32,275 nt of DNA from Lachnospiraceae bacterium (GCA_030524635.1 JAUNGG010000045.1:1-32275); one strand, 5' to 3'; shown: positions 23,185 to 32,050, counted from the first letter of the stretch. The notes: generated by a model not told the origin, from the sequence alone. Numbers and translations: made by a program.

Positions 23185-25023
23185 ATGCTGTTATTTCACC
23201 GGGATTTTTGGACCGGTCTTTCGGGGCGGGGGAGGATCAGCATCCGTCTTCCGCTTATCCTGCTGCTGCTGGCAGTAGGGCTGTTTCCGGTTATAGTGCA
23301 CGGAAATATACTGTCTGGCTTTGTGGAGCAGACTTATGTAAGCAGCCGCAGTGTGGATGTACAGAATCAATGTCTGATCCTGAGCAGTAAAATGACCCGA
23401 GCCGGGTATATGACGGAGCTGGGGAAGGCTCCATCCTTCGACGCGGAGATCGATATTACAGCAGATCTGTTTCACGGGCGGATCGTGGTGGTGGATCAGA
23501 ATTACCGGATCATCAAGGATACCTTTGGACTGGCAGAGGGAAAGATTGCCGTGTCTGAGGAGGTGCTCCGCTGTTTTCAGGGAGAAAACAGCAATATTAT
23601 TAATAAAGAAAAGAATTATTTCGTCCAGACCTTTCCCATCTATGAGAACACGCCGGAGCGGCGGATCCAGGGTGTGCTGGTGGTGGCTTCCTCCACGGAG
23701 CCTATCAGCCGGCTGGCGGATTCGGTGCGGGAGGAATCTCATTTTCTGACGATGATCACAGGCGTGCTTCTTTTGGTAATCTCGGTAGGAGCGGCGGGCG
23801 TATTGATCCGTCCCTTCCGAAGTCTTCAGGGAATGCTGGACAGAGCTTCAGAAGGAAATCTGGAAAGCGATATCAATGAGCACAGCTACCGGGAAACCAG
23901 ACAGATATCAGAGGCGGTGAACCGGGCGCTGACGAAGCTGAAGGCGGTGGATAAGTCTCGTCAGGAATTTGTTTCCAATGTTTCTCATGAGTTGAAGACG
24001 CCGATCACCTCGATCCGGGTACTGGCAGACTCTCTGATGGGGATGGAGGGCGCTCCTGTGGAGCTGTATCAGGAGTTTATGTCAGATATCTCCGATGAGA
24101 TCGACCGGGAGAGCAAGATCATTGACGATCTGCTTTCCCTGGTGAAGATGGATAAATCAGGGGCAGAGCTGATGAAGGTGACCCAGATCTCTATCAACAG
24201 TCTGATGGAGATTATCTTAAAACGGCTGCGCCCCATTGCCAAAAAGCGGAATATTGAGCTGACCTTTGAGAGTATCCGGGAGGTAAGTGCGGATGTAGAT
24301 GAGGTGAAGCTGTCACTGGCATTTAACAATCTGGTGGAAAATGCCATTAAGTATAATGTGGACAACGGCTGGGTGAAAGTGACGCTGGATGCAGATCATA
24401 AATCCTTTTTCGTCACAGTTGCAGATTCCGGGATCGGAATCCCGGAAGAATTTCAGGGACATATCTTTGAGCGGTTCTACCGGGTGGACAAGGCACGTTC
24501 CCGGGAAACCGGAGGAACCGGACTGGGGCTTTCCATTACGAAAAGTGTGGTGATGATGCACAAGGGAACCATCAAGGTGGAAAGCCAGGAAGGAAAAGGA
24601 AGCGTATTTCATGTGCGGATTCCGCTGAACTATGTGCCGGATGGAGCCGGAAAGGCCGGAAGCGGGGCTGCCGGTGCAGTAAAGGGCTCGCCTGCTTTAA
24701 AGGGCTTCTGGATGGGCGGAGGAAGCGCAAGAAAGAAGGATGGAAAAGCAGAACAGCGGAAGGCAGAGAAAGGAAAATCTGAGCAGAAGGCAGAGAGACA
24801 GAAGGCTGAGGGGCGCAAGGCAGAGAAGCAGAAGGATGGAAAGGGAAGGGCAGGTAAGCTGAGGGCTGCAGACGGGAAGCAGGAGAAGGCAGGAGCAGAG
24901 TCAGAGACGGCGAAACTGGAGAAAAAAAGGATCGAGAGCACAGAACTGGAAAACAGGAAACCAGAAGAATCAACTGGCGGAATGGAGCCGGAGCAGACAG
25001 GAGGCAGCCAATGGAACGAGTAA
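23185..25023 (+). CDS. Membrane sensor histidine kinase with charged C-terminal tail
   Basis: A 612-aa sensor kinase. Helix 1 (about residues 24-44) and helix 2 (about 188-210) flank an extracellular sensor domain of about 140 residues. HAMP follows (RPFRSLQGMLDRASEGNLESDI), then HisKA with the phospho-accepting His268 in FVSNVSHELKTPITSIR, and HATPase with N-box NNLVENAIKYN, G1 box ADSGIGIPEEFQGHIFERFYR and G2 box TGGTGLGLSI. The catalytic core ends near residue 480. The remaining 130 residues are a low-complexity Lys/Glu/Ala/Gln tail that is not part of the kinase family. No response regulator is adjacent. The 3' end overlaps the GerMN lipoprotein gene by 13 bp, which suggests that the lipoprotein modulates this kinase. 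Confidence 0.92.
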   Translation: MLLFHRDFWTGLSGRGRISIRLPLILLLLAVGLFPVIVHGNILSGFVEQTYVSSRSVDVQNQCLILSSKMTRAGYMTELGKAPSFDAEIDITADLFHGRIVVVDQNYRIIKDTFGLAEGKIAVSEEVLRCFQGENSNIINKEKNYFVQTFPIYENTPERRIQGVLVVASSTEPISRLADSVREESHFLTMITGVLLLVISVGAAGVLIRPFRSLQGMLDRASEGNLESDINEHSYRETRQISEAVNRALTKLKAVDKSRQEFVSNVSHELKTPITSIRVLADSLMGMEGAPVELYQEFMSDISDEIDRESKIIDDLLSLVKMDKSGAELMKVTQISINSLMEIILKRLRPIAKKRNIELTFESIREVSADVDEVKLSLAFNNLVENAIKYNVDNGWVKVTLDADHKSFFVTVADSGIGIPEEFQGHIFERFYRVDKARSRETGGTGLGLSITKSVVMMHKGTIKVESQEGKGSVFHVRIPLNYVPDGAGKAGSGAAGAVKGSPALKGFWMGGGSARKKDGKAEQRKAEKGKSEQKAERQKAEGRKAEKQKDGKGRAGKLRAADGKQEKAGAESETAKLEKKRIESTELENRKPEESTGGMEPEQTGGSQWNE

Positions 25024-25961
25024 GGAAAGAAAGGAAGATGATTTTCCTGACTGCGGCGCTGACGCTGCTGGCGCTGTGGCTGGTCGGATGCCGGAAGGAG
25101 GAGCCGCCCACGTTCCGCCCGGAGGAAAATCAGTACATTGTATATTATGTAAATACCGGGATGACCAAGCTGATACCAGTGGAGTATTATGCAGAATCGA
25201 AGGAGGATCTGGATCTGATCCGGGAGCTGTACCAGCAATTGGTGACAGTACCAGCCGATCTGGATGCAAAATCTCCGGTTTCTTCCAAAACAGAGCTGCA
25301 GCGGTTTCAGTGGGATTCCAATGTGCTGTATCTGTATTTTGATACCAACTATACATTGATGAGTCCCAGCCAGGAAATTCTGTGCAGAGCTGCGCTGACG
25401 AAAACCCTGACACAGATCGGCGGGGTGGAATTCCTGAATCTTTACAGCGGAGAGCAGCCCTTGATGGATACCTCCGGCAACCCGGTGGGGATGATGGCAG
25501 CCGGAGATTTTATGGACAATATCAGCGATGTGAATGCATTCGAGAAGTCCGAACTGACGCTGTACTTTGCCGATGAAACGGGACAGTATCTGGTGGAAGA
25601 AAAACGGGAAGTGATCCACAGTATCAATACCTCCATGGAACGGCTGATCGTAGAGCAGCTGTTAGAGGGTCCGCAAAAGACCGGATGCAGGGCAACGATC
25701 CCGCCGGAAACCAAGCTGCTGAATCTATCAGTGACGGACAATGTATGCTATCTGAATTTTGATTCTGCCTTTTTAAATAATAGCCTGGGAGGAAAAGAGG
25801 AGATCCCCATCTATTCCATTGTAGATTCCCTGACCCAGCTTACCACCGTCAACCGGGTGCAGCTTTCCGTCAATGGATCTCCATCGGTGATGTTTCGGGA
25901 TACCATTTCCCTGGAAACATTGTTTGAACAAAATATGGATTATCTGCAAAAGGATCAGTGA
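25011..25961 (+). CDS. GerMN-domain lipoprotein
   Basis: A 316-aa lipoprotein with lipobox LVGC (Cys27) after a short basic, hydrophobic signal. It has two GerMN-type domains. The first covers about residues 40-165 (VYYVNTGMTKLIPVEYY ... LYLYFDTNYTLMSPSQEILCRAALTKTLTQI). The second covers about residues 185-305 (LYFADETGQYLVEEKREVIHS ... VCYLNFDSAFLNN). GerMN domains occur in the spore protein GerM and in LpqB, the lipoprotein partner of the MtrB kinase in actinobacteria. The gene starts inside the end of the sensor kinase gene, so the two are co-translated. A role in sensing or envelope/spore biology is inference. Confidence 0.85.
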   Translation: MERVRKERKMIFLTAALTLLALWLVGCRKEEPPTFRPEENQYIVYYVNTGMTKLIPVEYYAESKEDLDLIRELYQQLVTVPADLDAKSPVSSKTELQRFQWDSNVLYLYFDTNYTLMSPSQEILCRAALTKTLTQIGGVEFLNLYSGEQPLMDTSGNPVGMMAAGDFMDNISDVNAFEKSELTLYFADETGQYLVEEKREVIHSINTSMERLIVEQLLEGPQKTGCRATIPPETKLLNLSVTDNVCYLNFDSAFLNNSLGGKEEIPIYSIVDSLTQLTTVNRVQLSVNGSPSVMFRDTISLETLFEQNMDYLQKDQ

Positions 25962-25977
25962 GAAGGAGGAAATCATT

Positions 25978-28734
25978 ATAAAACGACCGCTTTTTGCAGC
26001 AGCAATGGGCTTCGTACTTGGAGAGGTATGTGTCTGGTGTGCAGAGAGTGGAAGAAATCAAAATACAGTTGGAAGCCATATTCCAGCGATAGCTGCGGCA
26101 GTGTTTGCAGCAGTAATGATCGTTATCCTTGTGATTGCGATTGTGGCAGCAGCAGGCTTTGCGGATGCCTTGTTCCCTGTGGATATCGAGACTGATTTCT
26201 GGGGATGGAAAAGGAAAATTTGTGGAAAAAGCAGAAGTATGTACAGCGGTTTGTGGATACTTCTGCTTTTCTGCGCTTTTTTAAGCGGGTGTTTTCGGAT
26301 GAGGCAGGTGACAGAATGGTGGAATCATCTGGAAGCACTCTGCCCGGAGGAAGGAGAATGGATCCAGATAACCGGGCGGGTGAGCCACATCCTGGAAACC
26401 ACATGGTCTGATGCAGTAGAGTTGGAAACCGAGGAATACGGGAAGATTCTGGTTTATGTGGAAGGGGAAGCCGTTGCGGGATCTCAGCGGGGGACAGATA
26501 ATTGGGATTCACAGGAACCGGCAGAGGCTTCGTCTGTGGCCAAGAAGCTTCAGATCGGTCAGTGGGTTGAGGCGGAAGGCGAGGCTGGATGCTTTGAACC
26601 GGCCCGCAATCCCGGTCAGTTTGATTTTAAACAATACTATCGCTCCCGGGGGATTTCTATGTCACTTTCTGCAGACCGGCTGGAGAGCAGAGGAGCGAAC
26701 GGAATGGGTTCGCCTTATTTTGACGGGTTATATCGGTTCCGCTGCCGGTGCAGTCAGATCCTGGAGCAAATCTGCGAGGCGGTTGACCGGGGAATTTTCC
26801 AGGCTGCAATTCTGGGGGAGAAGGGCGGGATGGATTCGGAGATTCGTGATCTCTACCAGAAAAATGGCATTTCTCATATGTTAGCCATCAGCGGACTTCA
26901 TTTATCTATGATCGGAATGGGATTATACCGCCTGCTTCGAAAATCCGGCATGGGGTATGGCCTGGCCGGGAGCGTGGCAGGTGCGGTTATCGTCAGCTAT
27001 GGGGTGATGACAGGGGGTTCCGGCTCTGCGGTCCGGGCGATTATAATGCTGCTGGCATCCTTTCTGGCAGCATATCTGGGAAGAACCTATGACCTGCTTT
27101 CCGCCTTGTCCCTGGCAGCGCTGCTGCTTTCCTGGGCCAATCCCCTGCTGATTGGCCAGAGCGGGTTTCAGCTTTCCTTTGGGGCAGTACTGGGAATCGG
27201 CTTGCTGGGGGAGGAATTTGTCAGGAGCTTGAAGGTACATAGGAGCTGGGAGAAAACACTGTTGGTCAGCTTATCGGTTCAGCTGATGACCTGTCCGATT
27301 GTTCTATATCATTACTTTCAGTATCCAGTGTACGGGATTTTTTTGAATCTGCTGGTCGTGCCCTTGATGGGATATGTGGTGCTTTCCGGACTTTTGGGAA
27401 TCGCTGCCGGTTTTTTAAGCTTGCCCCTGGGAACGGCTGCAGTAGGAAGCGGGCATTATATTCTGCAATGGTACCAGGTGCTCTGCCAGATTTTCGCCCG
27501 ATTCCCAGGAGGTCAGGCTGTTTTTGGACGTCCTAAATGGATTCAGATTGCTGTTTATTACGGGATTCTGGCGGCGATGGTTCTTGGAATGAGAGGGATC
27601 ATGAGAAAAAGTGATGACAGTGGGAATAGAAGTGATGAAAATGAGAGAAATATCGTATTAAGTGGGAGAGAAAATAGAAAAGATAAAACAAAAGCAAGAA
27701 AAAGTGGATGGACCGCATTTGGTATGCTGACTGCAGGGACGATCAGCTGCTTCATCTGTCTGAGCCCTCTTCGTCAAAAGGGATGTGATGCCGTTTTCTT
27801 AGATGTAGGCCAGGGGGATGGAATCGTGATTCAGTGTGAGGGCGGAATGCTCCAAATGTGCGGGCTGGAACTGGCTGATAGAGGAAGCAGCGGAGAGATC
27901 GGTGGAGAAAATAACGGCCAGGCCAGCTGCGATCAGGAGGCTGGCGCAGACACAGCAGGGGAGGCGGTGTTAAAAGGAAGAACAAGGAATCCAGGAAGGG
28001 CAGTAATCCTGGTGGATGGAGGCAGCACCAGTGAGAAAAAACTAGGGAAAAATCGGCTGGAGCCCTATTTGAAATCCTGCGGAATCGGGATGATTGACTT
28101 TGCTTTGGTCAGTCATGGAGATGAAGATCATATCAGCGGCCTTCGATATCTTTTGGAGGAATGTGAGAAAATCACGATCCGGCATCTTGTTCTGCCGGAG
28201 CTTGGGAAGGGGGACAGCGCATATGACCGGCTGATTCAGGCGGCTGTGACAGCGGGGACGCAGATCTGGTATATGGATGCAGGGGACCGGATCCAGGCGG
28301 GAGGGTGTGAACTGACCTGTCTTTATCCGCAGAAGGGAGAGGAGATCGATGCTTCTGACCGGAATCAGCAGTCTTTGATCCTGCAGGTTGATTATGGAAG
28401 CTTTCATATGCTGTTAACAGGAGATGCGGATGAGGAAGGAGAGCGAAGGCTTGCAGCGCGGCAGGGAGAGCAGCTTGCCCGGATTCAGGTGCTGAAGGCA
28501 GCCCATCATGGTTCCCGGTATTCCAATAGTGAAGAGCTGCTGGATGCTGCCCAGCCGGATCTGGCGGTGATCTCTTATCAAAAAGGAAATTCCTATGGAC
28601 ATCCTCATAAGGAAGCAGTGGAGCGGATGGAACAGGCTGGATGTGAGATCTTAAAAACCGGGGAGCAGGGAGCGGTTTTTCTTCATGCAGAAGGGGAGAT
28701 GCTGCGGTATTGGACGTATTTACAAGGAGAATGA
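25978..28734 (+). CDS. comEC: ComEC/Rec2 family DNA-uptake channel protein
   Basis: A protein of about 918 aa. An N-terminal membrane part and soluble domain are followed by the competence channel domain, recognised by AILGEKGGMDSEIRDLYQKNGISHMLAISGLHLSMIG and a multi-helix region to about residue 540. A metallo-beta-lactamase-like domain follows, with DVGQGDG near residue 609 and SHGDEDHISGL near residue 712. No ATG fits. AAGGAGG (25963-25969) precedes ATC-ATT-ATA-AAA-CGA-CCG, and ATA at 25978 gives the natural beginning (M)KRPLF at 8-nt spacing. The only earlier canonical start is a TTG at 25924, inside the GerMN gene. About 50 extra residues interrupt the metallo domain after DVGQGDG. ComEC transports single-stranded DNA across the membrane. 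Confidence 0.9.
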   Translation: MKRPLFAAAMGFVLGEVCVWCAESGRNQNTVGSHIPAIAAAVFAAVMIVILVIAIVAAAGFADALFPVDIETDFWGWKRKICGKSRSMYSGLWILLLFCAFLSGCFRMRQVTEWWNHLEALCPEEGEWIQITGRVSHILETTWSDAVELETEEYGKILVYVEGEAVAGSQRGTDNWDSQEPAEASSVAKKLQIGQWVEAEGEAGCFEPARNPGQFDFKQYYRSRGISMSLSADRLESRGANGMGSPYFDGLYRFRCRCSQILEQICEAVDRGIFQAAILGEKGGMDSEIRDLYQKNGISHMLAISGLHLSMIGMGLYRLLRKSGMGYGLAGSVAGAVIVSYGVMTGGSGSAVRAIIMLLASFLAAYLGRTYDLLSALSLAALLLSWANPLLIGQSGFQLSFGAVLGIGLLGEEFVRSLKVHRSWEKTLLVSLSVQLMTCPIVLYHYFQYPVYGIFLNLLVVPLMGYVVLSGLLGIAAGFLSLPLGTAAVGSGHYILQWYQVLCQIFARFPGGQAVFGRPKWIQIAVYYGILAAMVLGMRGIMRKSDDSGNRSDENERNIVLSGRENRKDKTKARKSGWTAFGMLTAGTISCFICLSPLRQKGCDAVFLDVGQGDGIVIQCEGGMLQMCGLELADRGSSGEIGGENNGQASCDQEAGADTAGEAVLKGRTRNPGRAVILVDGGSTSEKKLGKNRLEPYLKSCGIGMIDFALVSHGDEDHISGLRYLLEECEKITIRHLVLPELGKGDSAYDRLIQAAVTAGTQIWYMDAGDRIQAGGCELTCLYPQKGEEIDASDRNQQSLILQVDYGSFHMLLTGDADEEGERRLAARQGEQLARIQVLKAAHHGSRYSNSEELLDAAQPDLAVISYQKGNSYGHPHKEAVERMEQAGCEILKTGEQGAVFLHAEGEMLRYWTYLQGE

Positions 28735-28816
28735 TTCACGGTATACTAGATATTATGGAAACAATTTGATGAGAATAGGAAAGCAAAATAAATTGAGGGA
28801 AAATAAGGAGGACACA

Positions 28817-30004
28817 ATGAAAAATTTTGACATCACGATCCCAACCAGAATCATATTCGGAAAGGACACAGAGAAACAGATCGGTGAACTGGTAAAGGAG
28901 TATGGTTTTCACAAGGTCTTGATTCACTACGGCGGCGGAAGCGTAAAGCAGTCTGGGCTTTTGGACCGTGTGAAGGCTTCTCTTCATGAGGCCGGCATTT
29001 GCTGCACAGAGCTGGGCGGTGTCCAGGCCAATCCGGTGCTGGGCATGGTGCGGAAGGGAATCCAGCTTTGCCTGGAGGAACAGGTGGACCTGATCCTGGC
29101 AGTGGGCGGCGGAAGTGTGATTGACTCCGCAAAGGCGATCGGTGACGGCGCCGGAAATCCGGAAACGGATGTGTGGAAATACTTCCAGAAGGAGGCTGTG
29201 CCGGTAAAGCACATTCCTGTGGCTGTGATCCTGACCCTTGCGGCTTCTGGAAGTGAGATGAGTCAGTCAGCGGTAATCACCAATGAAGAAAGTGGATTAA
29301 AGAGAGGCTTTAACAGCTGGACCCATCAGCCGCTTTTTTCCATCTGCAATCCGGAGCTGACCTATACGGTCAACAAGTTCCAGACCGGCTGTGGGACGGT
29401 GGATATTATGATGCATACACTGGAGCGGTACTTTGGCTGGACGAAGGACAGTGCTTTGACAGACCGGATCGCAGAGGGACTGCTGAAATCGGTGATCGAG
29501 GCAGGCAGAATCGCAGATCAGAATCCGGAGGATTATGAGGCCAGAGCCACCTTGATGTGGGCAGGCAGCTTATCTCACAATGGCCTGACGGGGCTGGGAC
29601 GGGAATATCTGATGCAGATCCACCAGCTGGAGCATGAGCTGTCCGGCATGTATCCAAGGATCGCCCATGGAGCCGGATTATCAGCACTGTTTGCCTCCTG
29701 GGCGAGATTCGTGTGCCCGGCTGCTGTGGAACGGTTCGCTCAGTATGCAGTACGTGTCTGGAATGTAGAAATGAATTTTGAGAACCCCATGGCAACGGCT
29801 CTGGCCGGAATCCAGGCAACGGAGTCCTTCTTCCAGAGTCTGGGAATGCCGGTATCCTTGCAGGAGCTGGATGTGGAGCCGTCGAAATTTGAAGAGATGG
29901 CAGAAAAATGCACCAATTTCGGCACCAGAACCTTAGCCGGTATCCAGAAGCTGGATAAGAAGAAAATGATTGAGATTTACCAGATGGCGTATTCGAGACG
30001 ATAG
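28817..30004 (+). CDS. Iron-containing alcohol dehydrogenase (butanol dehydrogenase type)
   Basis: A 395-aa NAD(P)H-dependent alcohol dehydrogenase of the group III metal family, resembling BdhA/YqhD-type aldehyde reductases. The nucleotide-binding GGGSVIDSAKAI is near residues 96-107. The metal site is complete: Asp196 and His200 (DIMMH), His269 (HQLEH) and His284 (RIAHG), with His273 in the usual catalytic position. The frame begins upstream inside comEC, but the ATG at 28817 with AAGGAGG starts at the conserved KNFDITIPTRIIFGKD. It lies between comEC and holA, genes that are usually close together. It probably makes alcohol from aldehydes in fermentation, or detoxifies them. Confidence 0.92.
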   Translation: MKNFDITIPTRIIFGKDTEKQIGELVKEYGFHKVLIHYGGGSVKQSGLLDRVKASLHEAGICCTELGGVQANPVLGMVRKGIQLCLEEQVDLILAVGGGSVIDSAKAIGDGAGNPETDVWKYFQKEAVPVKHIPVAVILTLAASGSEMSQSAVITNEESGLKRGFNSWTHQPLFSICNPELTYTVNKFQTGCGTVDIMMHTLERYFGWTKDSALTDRIAEGLLKSVIEAGRIADQNPEDYEARATLMWAGSLSHNGLTGLGREYLMQIHQLEHELSGMYPRIAHGAGLSALFASWARFVCPAAVERFAQYAVRVWNVEMNFENPMATALAGIQATESFFQSLGMPVSLQELDVEPSKFEEMAEKCTNFGTRTLAGIQKLDKKKMIEIYQMAYSRR

Positions 30005-30045
30005 AGGATGAAAATCGGCAGGCAGTTTAGAAGGATGGTAATAGG

Positions 30046-31017
30046 ATGCAGACGCTGAATCAGGATATCAGGGACCGGAAATTTAAAAGGGTTTATCTTT
30101 TATACGGGGAGGAGGGCTTCCTGAAGACAAGTTATAAAAACAAGCTGAAAGAAGCCATTCTTGGGGATGACACCATGAATTATCATTATTTTGAAGGAAA
30201 AGGGCTGAATCTTTCAGAAATCATCGGGCTGGCAGACACTATGCCGTTCTTTGCCGAAAAGCGGCTGATCCTGATCGAGGACAGCGGCTTATTCAAGGGC
30301 AATGCAGATGAGTTGGTGGAATATCTTCCGGATCTGCCGGACACCACCTGCATGCTTTTTGTGGAATCGGAAGTAGATAAGCGGAGCCGGCTGTACAAGG
30401 CAGTGAAAAAAGTGGGCTATGCTGCCGAGCTGGCCCGTCAGGATTCGGCCCAGCTTGCCAGGTGGGCAGCAGGGCTCTTGGCAAAGGAAGGAAAGAAGAT
30501 CACTGGTTCTACCATGGAGCTGCTTCTTAGCAAAACAGGAGATGATATGGAGAATATCCGGTCGGAACTGGATAAGCTGATCAGCTATACTCTGGGCCGT
30601 GATGTGATCACTTCCCAGGATGTGGAGACCATCTGTACAACGCAGGTGACCAACAAGATTTTTGATATGGTGACTGCCATTTCCAGCCGCAAGACGAAGC
30701 GGGCAATGGAGCTTTACCAGGATCTGCTGATCCTCAGAGAGCCGCCCATGCGGATCCTGTTTTTGATTGCCAGACAGTTTAATCAGCTTCTGCTGGTAAA
30801 GGATATGGCAGAGAAGGGGATAGCAAAGCCAGAGATGGCTTCCCGGCTGAAGCTTCCGCCCTTTGTGGTAGGAAAAATGCTTCCCCAGGCCAAGGCCTTT
30901 ACCAGAGAACAGATGGTTTCTTACGTTCAGCTCTGCGTGGACACGGAGGAGGCGGTGAAGCAGGGGCGGCTGCAGGACCGTATGGCGGTGGAACTTTTGA
31001 TCTGCAAGCAGTTTTAG
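30046..31017 (+). CDS. holA: DNA polymerase III delta subunit
   Basis: A 323-aa clamp-loader subunit that opens the sliding clamp. The N-terminus has VYLLYGEEGFLKTSYKNKLKEAI, a degenerate P-loop region, followed by DTMPFFAEKRLILIEDSG. The middle domain contains DSAQLARWAAGLLAKEGKKI and LLLSKTGDDMENIRSELDKL. The C-terminal collar domain contains MRILFLIARQFNQLL. Length is normal. It starts 41 bp after the alcohol dehydrogenase gene and ends before a hairpin terminator. In Bacillus it lies between comEC and rpsT; here the order is preserved with two extra genes interposed. Confidence 0.92.
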   Translation: MQTLNQDIRDRKFKRVYLLYGEEGFLKTSYKNKLKEAILGDDTMNYHYFEGKGLNLSEIIGLADTMPFFAEKRLILIEDSGLFKGNADELVEYLPDLPDTTCMLFVESEVDKRSRLYKAVKKVGYAAELARQDSAQLARWAAGLLAKEGKKITGSTMELLLSKTGDDMENIRSELDKLISYTLGRDVITSQDVETICTTQVTNKIFDMVTAISSRKTKRAMELYQDLLILREPPMRILFLIARQFNQLLLVKDMAEKGIAKPEMASRLKLPPFVVGKMLPQAKAFTREQMVSYVQLCVDTEEAVKQGRLQDRMAVELLICKQF

Positions 31018-31032
31018 AGCCGGAAAATCAGG

Positions 31033-31065
31033 CAAGAACGGCCAGGACGTTCTTGAATTTTGAAT
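31033..31065 (+). terminator. Terminator after holA
   Basis: CAAGAACG (31033-31040) pairs with CGTTCTTG (31048-31055) and is followed by an AT-rich tract, AATTTTGAATTT. The T-run is interrupted, so it is probably moderate in strength. Confidence 0.6.
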
Positions 31066-31150
31066 TTATATGAAATTTTGTAGCCTAATGAGAAAAAGAG
31101 TGATAGAATGTAATTTACCGGAAGAAAAAATGAAGCAGGAGGAGAATAAT

Positions 31151-31573
31151 ATGCTGGCAAAATTTGATGAAACTTTAATTACAGGAAATGAGATGATTGA
31201 TGGGCAGCACAAGGAGCTGATCGAAAAGATCAATGCGCTTCTGATCAGCTGCGAGGATCATGCAAATAAGGTAGGTGCAGTAAAGATGCTGGACTATCTG
31301 GCAGAATACACGGAGTACCATTTTTCTGCCGAGGAAAAGCTTCAGGAGGAGATCGAATATCCTGGTATTAAGGAGCATAAGGAGAAGCATGCAGAGCTGA
31401 AGAAGGTAGTAAAAGAGCTTCATGAGATGCTGGAGGACGAGGAAGGTCCAACGGAGGCTTTTGTGGAGAGCGTAAATAAAAATGTAACGGAGTGGCTGTA
31501 TTACCACATTAAGACCTTTGACCGTTCGGTAGCAGAATACCGCTTTATGAGAGATCATTCTGACCGTCTGTAA
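31151..31573 (+). CDS. Bacteriohemerythrin
   Basis: A 140-aa four-helix di-iron oxygen-binding protein. All seven expected iron ligands are present: His20 (GQHKE), His57 and Glu61 (HFSAEE), His76 and His80 (HKEKH), and His119 and Asp124 (YHIKTFD). The frame opens upstream at 31070, but the ATG at 31151, after GGAGGAG, starts the conserved hemerythrin N-terminus. It is probably monocistronic, with its own leader (a TAGAAT-like -10 at 31104-31109) and a shared terminator downstream. In anaerobes these proteins bind oxygen or nitric oxide for sensing or protection; which applies here is unknown. Confidence 0.93.
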   Translation: MLAKFDETLITGNEMIDGQHKELIEKINALLISCEDHANKVGAVKMLDYLAEYTEYHFSAEEKLQEEIEYPGIKEHKEKHAELKKVVKELHEMLEDEEGPTEAFVESVNKNVTEWLYYHIKTFDRSVAEYRFMRDHSDRL

Positions 31574-31594
31574 TTCGAAAAATCAAGAAAATGC

Positions 31595-31642
31595 AATAAA
31601 AACCCCTGCTCCGCCACACCTGCGGAACAGGGATTTTTTATT
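31595..31642. terminator. Bidirectional terminator between hemerythrin and rpsT
   Basis: Arms rich in CCCTG-TCCGC and GCGGA-CAGGG form a strong stem around 31602-31634. It is flanked by AATAAAAA on the left and TTTTTTATT on the right, so it works in both directions. It serves the convergent hemerythrin and rpsT genes. Confidence 0.9.
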
Positions 31643-31670
31643 GGGTTAAGTTAAATTTCAATTCTATAAA

Positions 31671-31934
31671 TTAAGCAATGCCATTAACAGCCTTAGCTAA
31701 ACGGGATACCTTGCGGGAAGAAGTATTCTTGTGGTATACTCCCTTGCTGGTAGCCTTGTCAATCTCGGTGGTAGCAGCAACTAATGCAGCCTGTGCAGCA
31801 GCCTTGTCACCAGCAGCAACAGCAGCGTCTACCTTCTTGATTGCAGTTTTCACTTTAGAGCGGATAGCTTTGTTTCTAGCAGCCTTGGTTTCGTTAACTA
31901 AAATTCTTTTCTTTGCAGATTTGATATTTGCCAT
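31671..31934 (-). CDS. rpsT: 30S ribosomal protein S20
   Basis: An 87-aa small-subunit ribosomal protein that binds 16S rRNA. It begins MANIKSAKKRILVNETKAARNKAIRSKVKTAIKKVD and ends with the family pattern KGVYHKNTSSRKVSRLAKAVN. The open frame extends five codons further, but the ATG at 31934 preceded by GGAGGT is the true start. It has its own near-consensus promoter (32022-32050) and a bidirectional terminator. Position next to holA matches the usual Firmicutes order. Confidence 0.97.
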   Translation of the reverse strand: MANIKSAKKRILVNETKAARNKAIRSKVKTAIKKVDAAVAAGDKAAAQAALVAATTEIDKATSKGVYHKNTSSRKVSRLAKAVNGIA

Positions 31935-32021
31935 TTCGTGCACCTCCATTCATCAATGTTTTTCTTTGTGTTCTCCATCAAAGTCTGGACACGGACAGTT
32001 CAATGTTAAACATACTATATT

Positions 32022-32050
32022 ATAATAACGAAAATCATCGGGGATGTCAA
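32022..32050 (-). promoter_or_regulatory. Promoter of rpsT
   Basis: On the - strand TTGACA (32050-32045) and TATTAT (32027-32022) are separated by 17 bp, a near-consensus strong promoter about 90 bp before the start codon. Confidence 0.8.

Noticed and set aside
24630..25619. 329-aa leftward open frame opposite the kinase tail and GerMN gene
   Set aside because: It is a shadow of purine-rich coding DNA: Ser/Pro/Phe-rich low-complexity translation opposite two well-supported genes.
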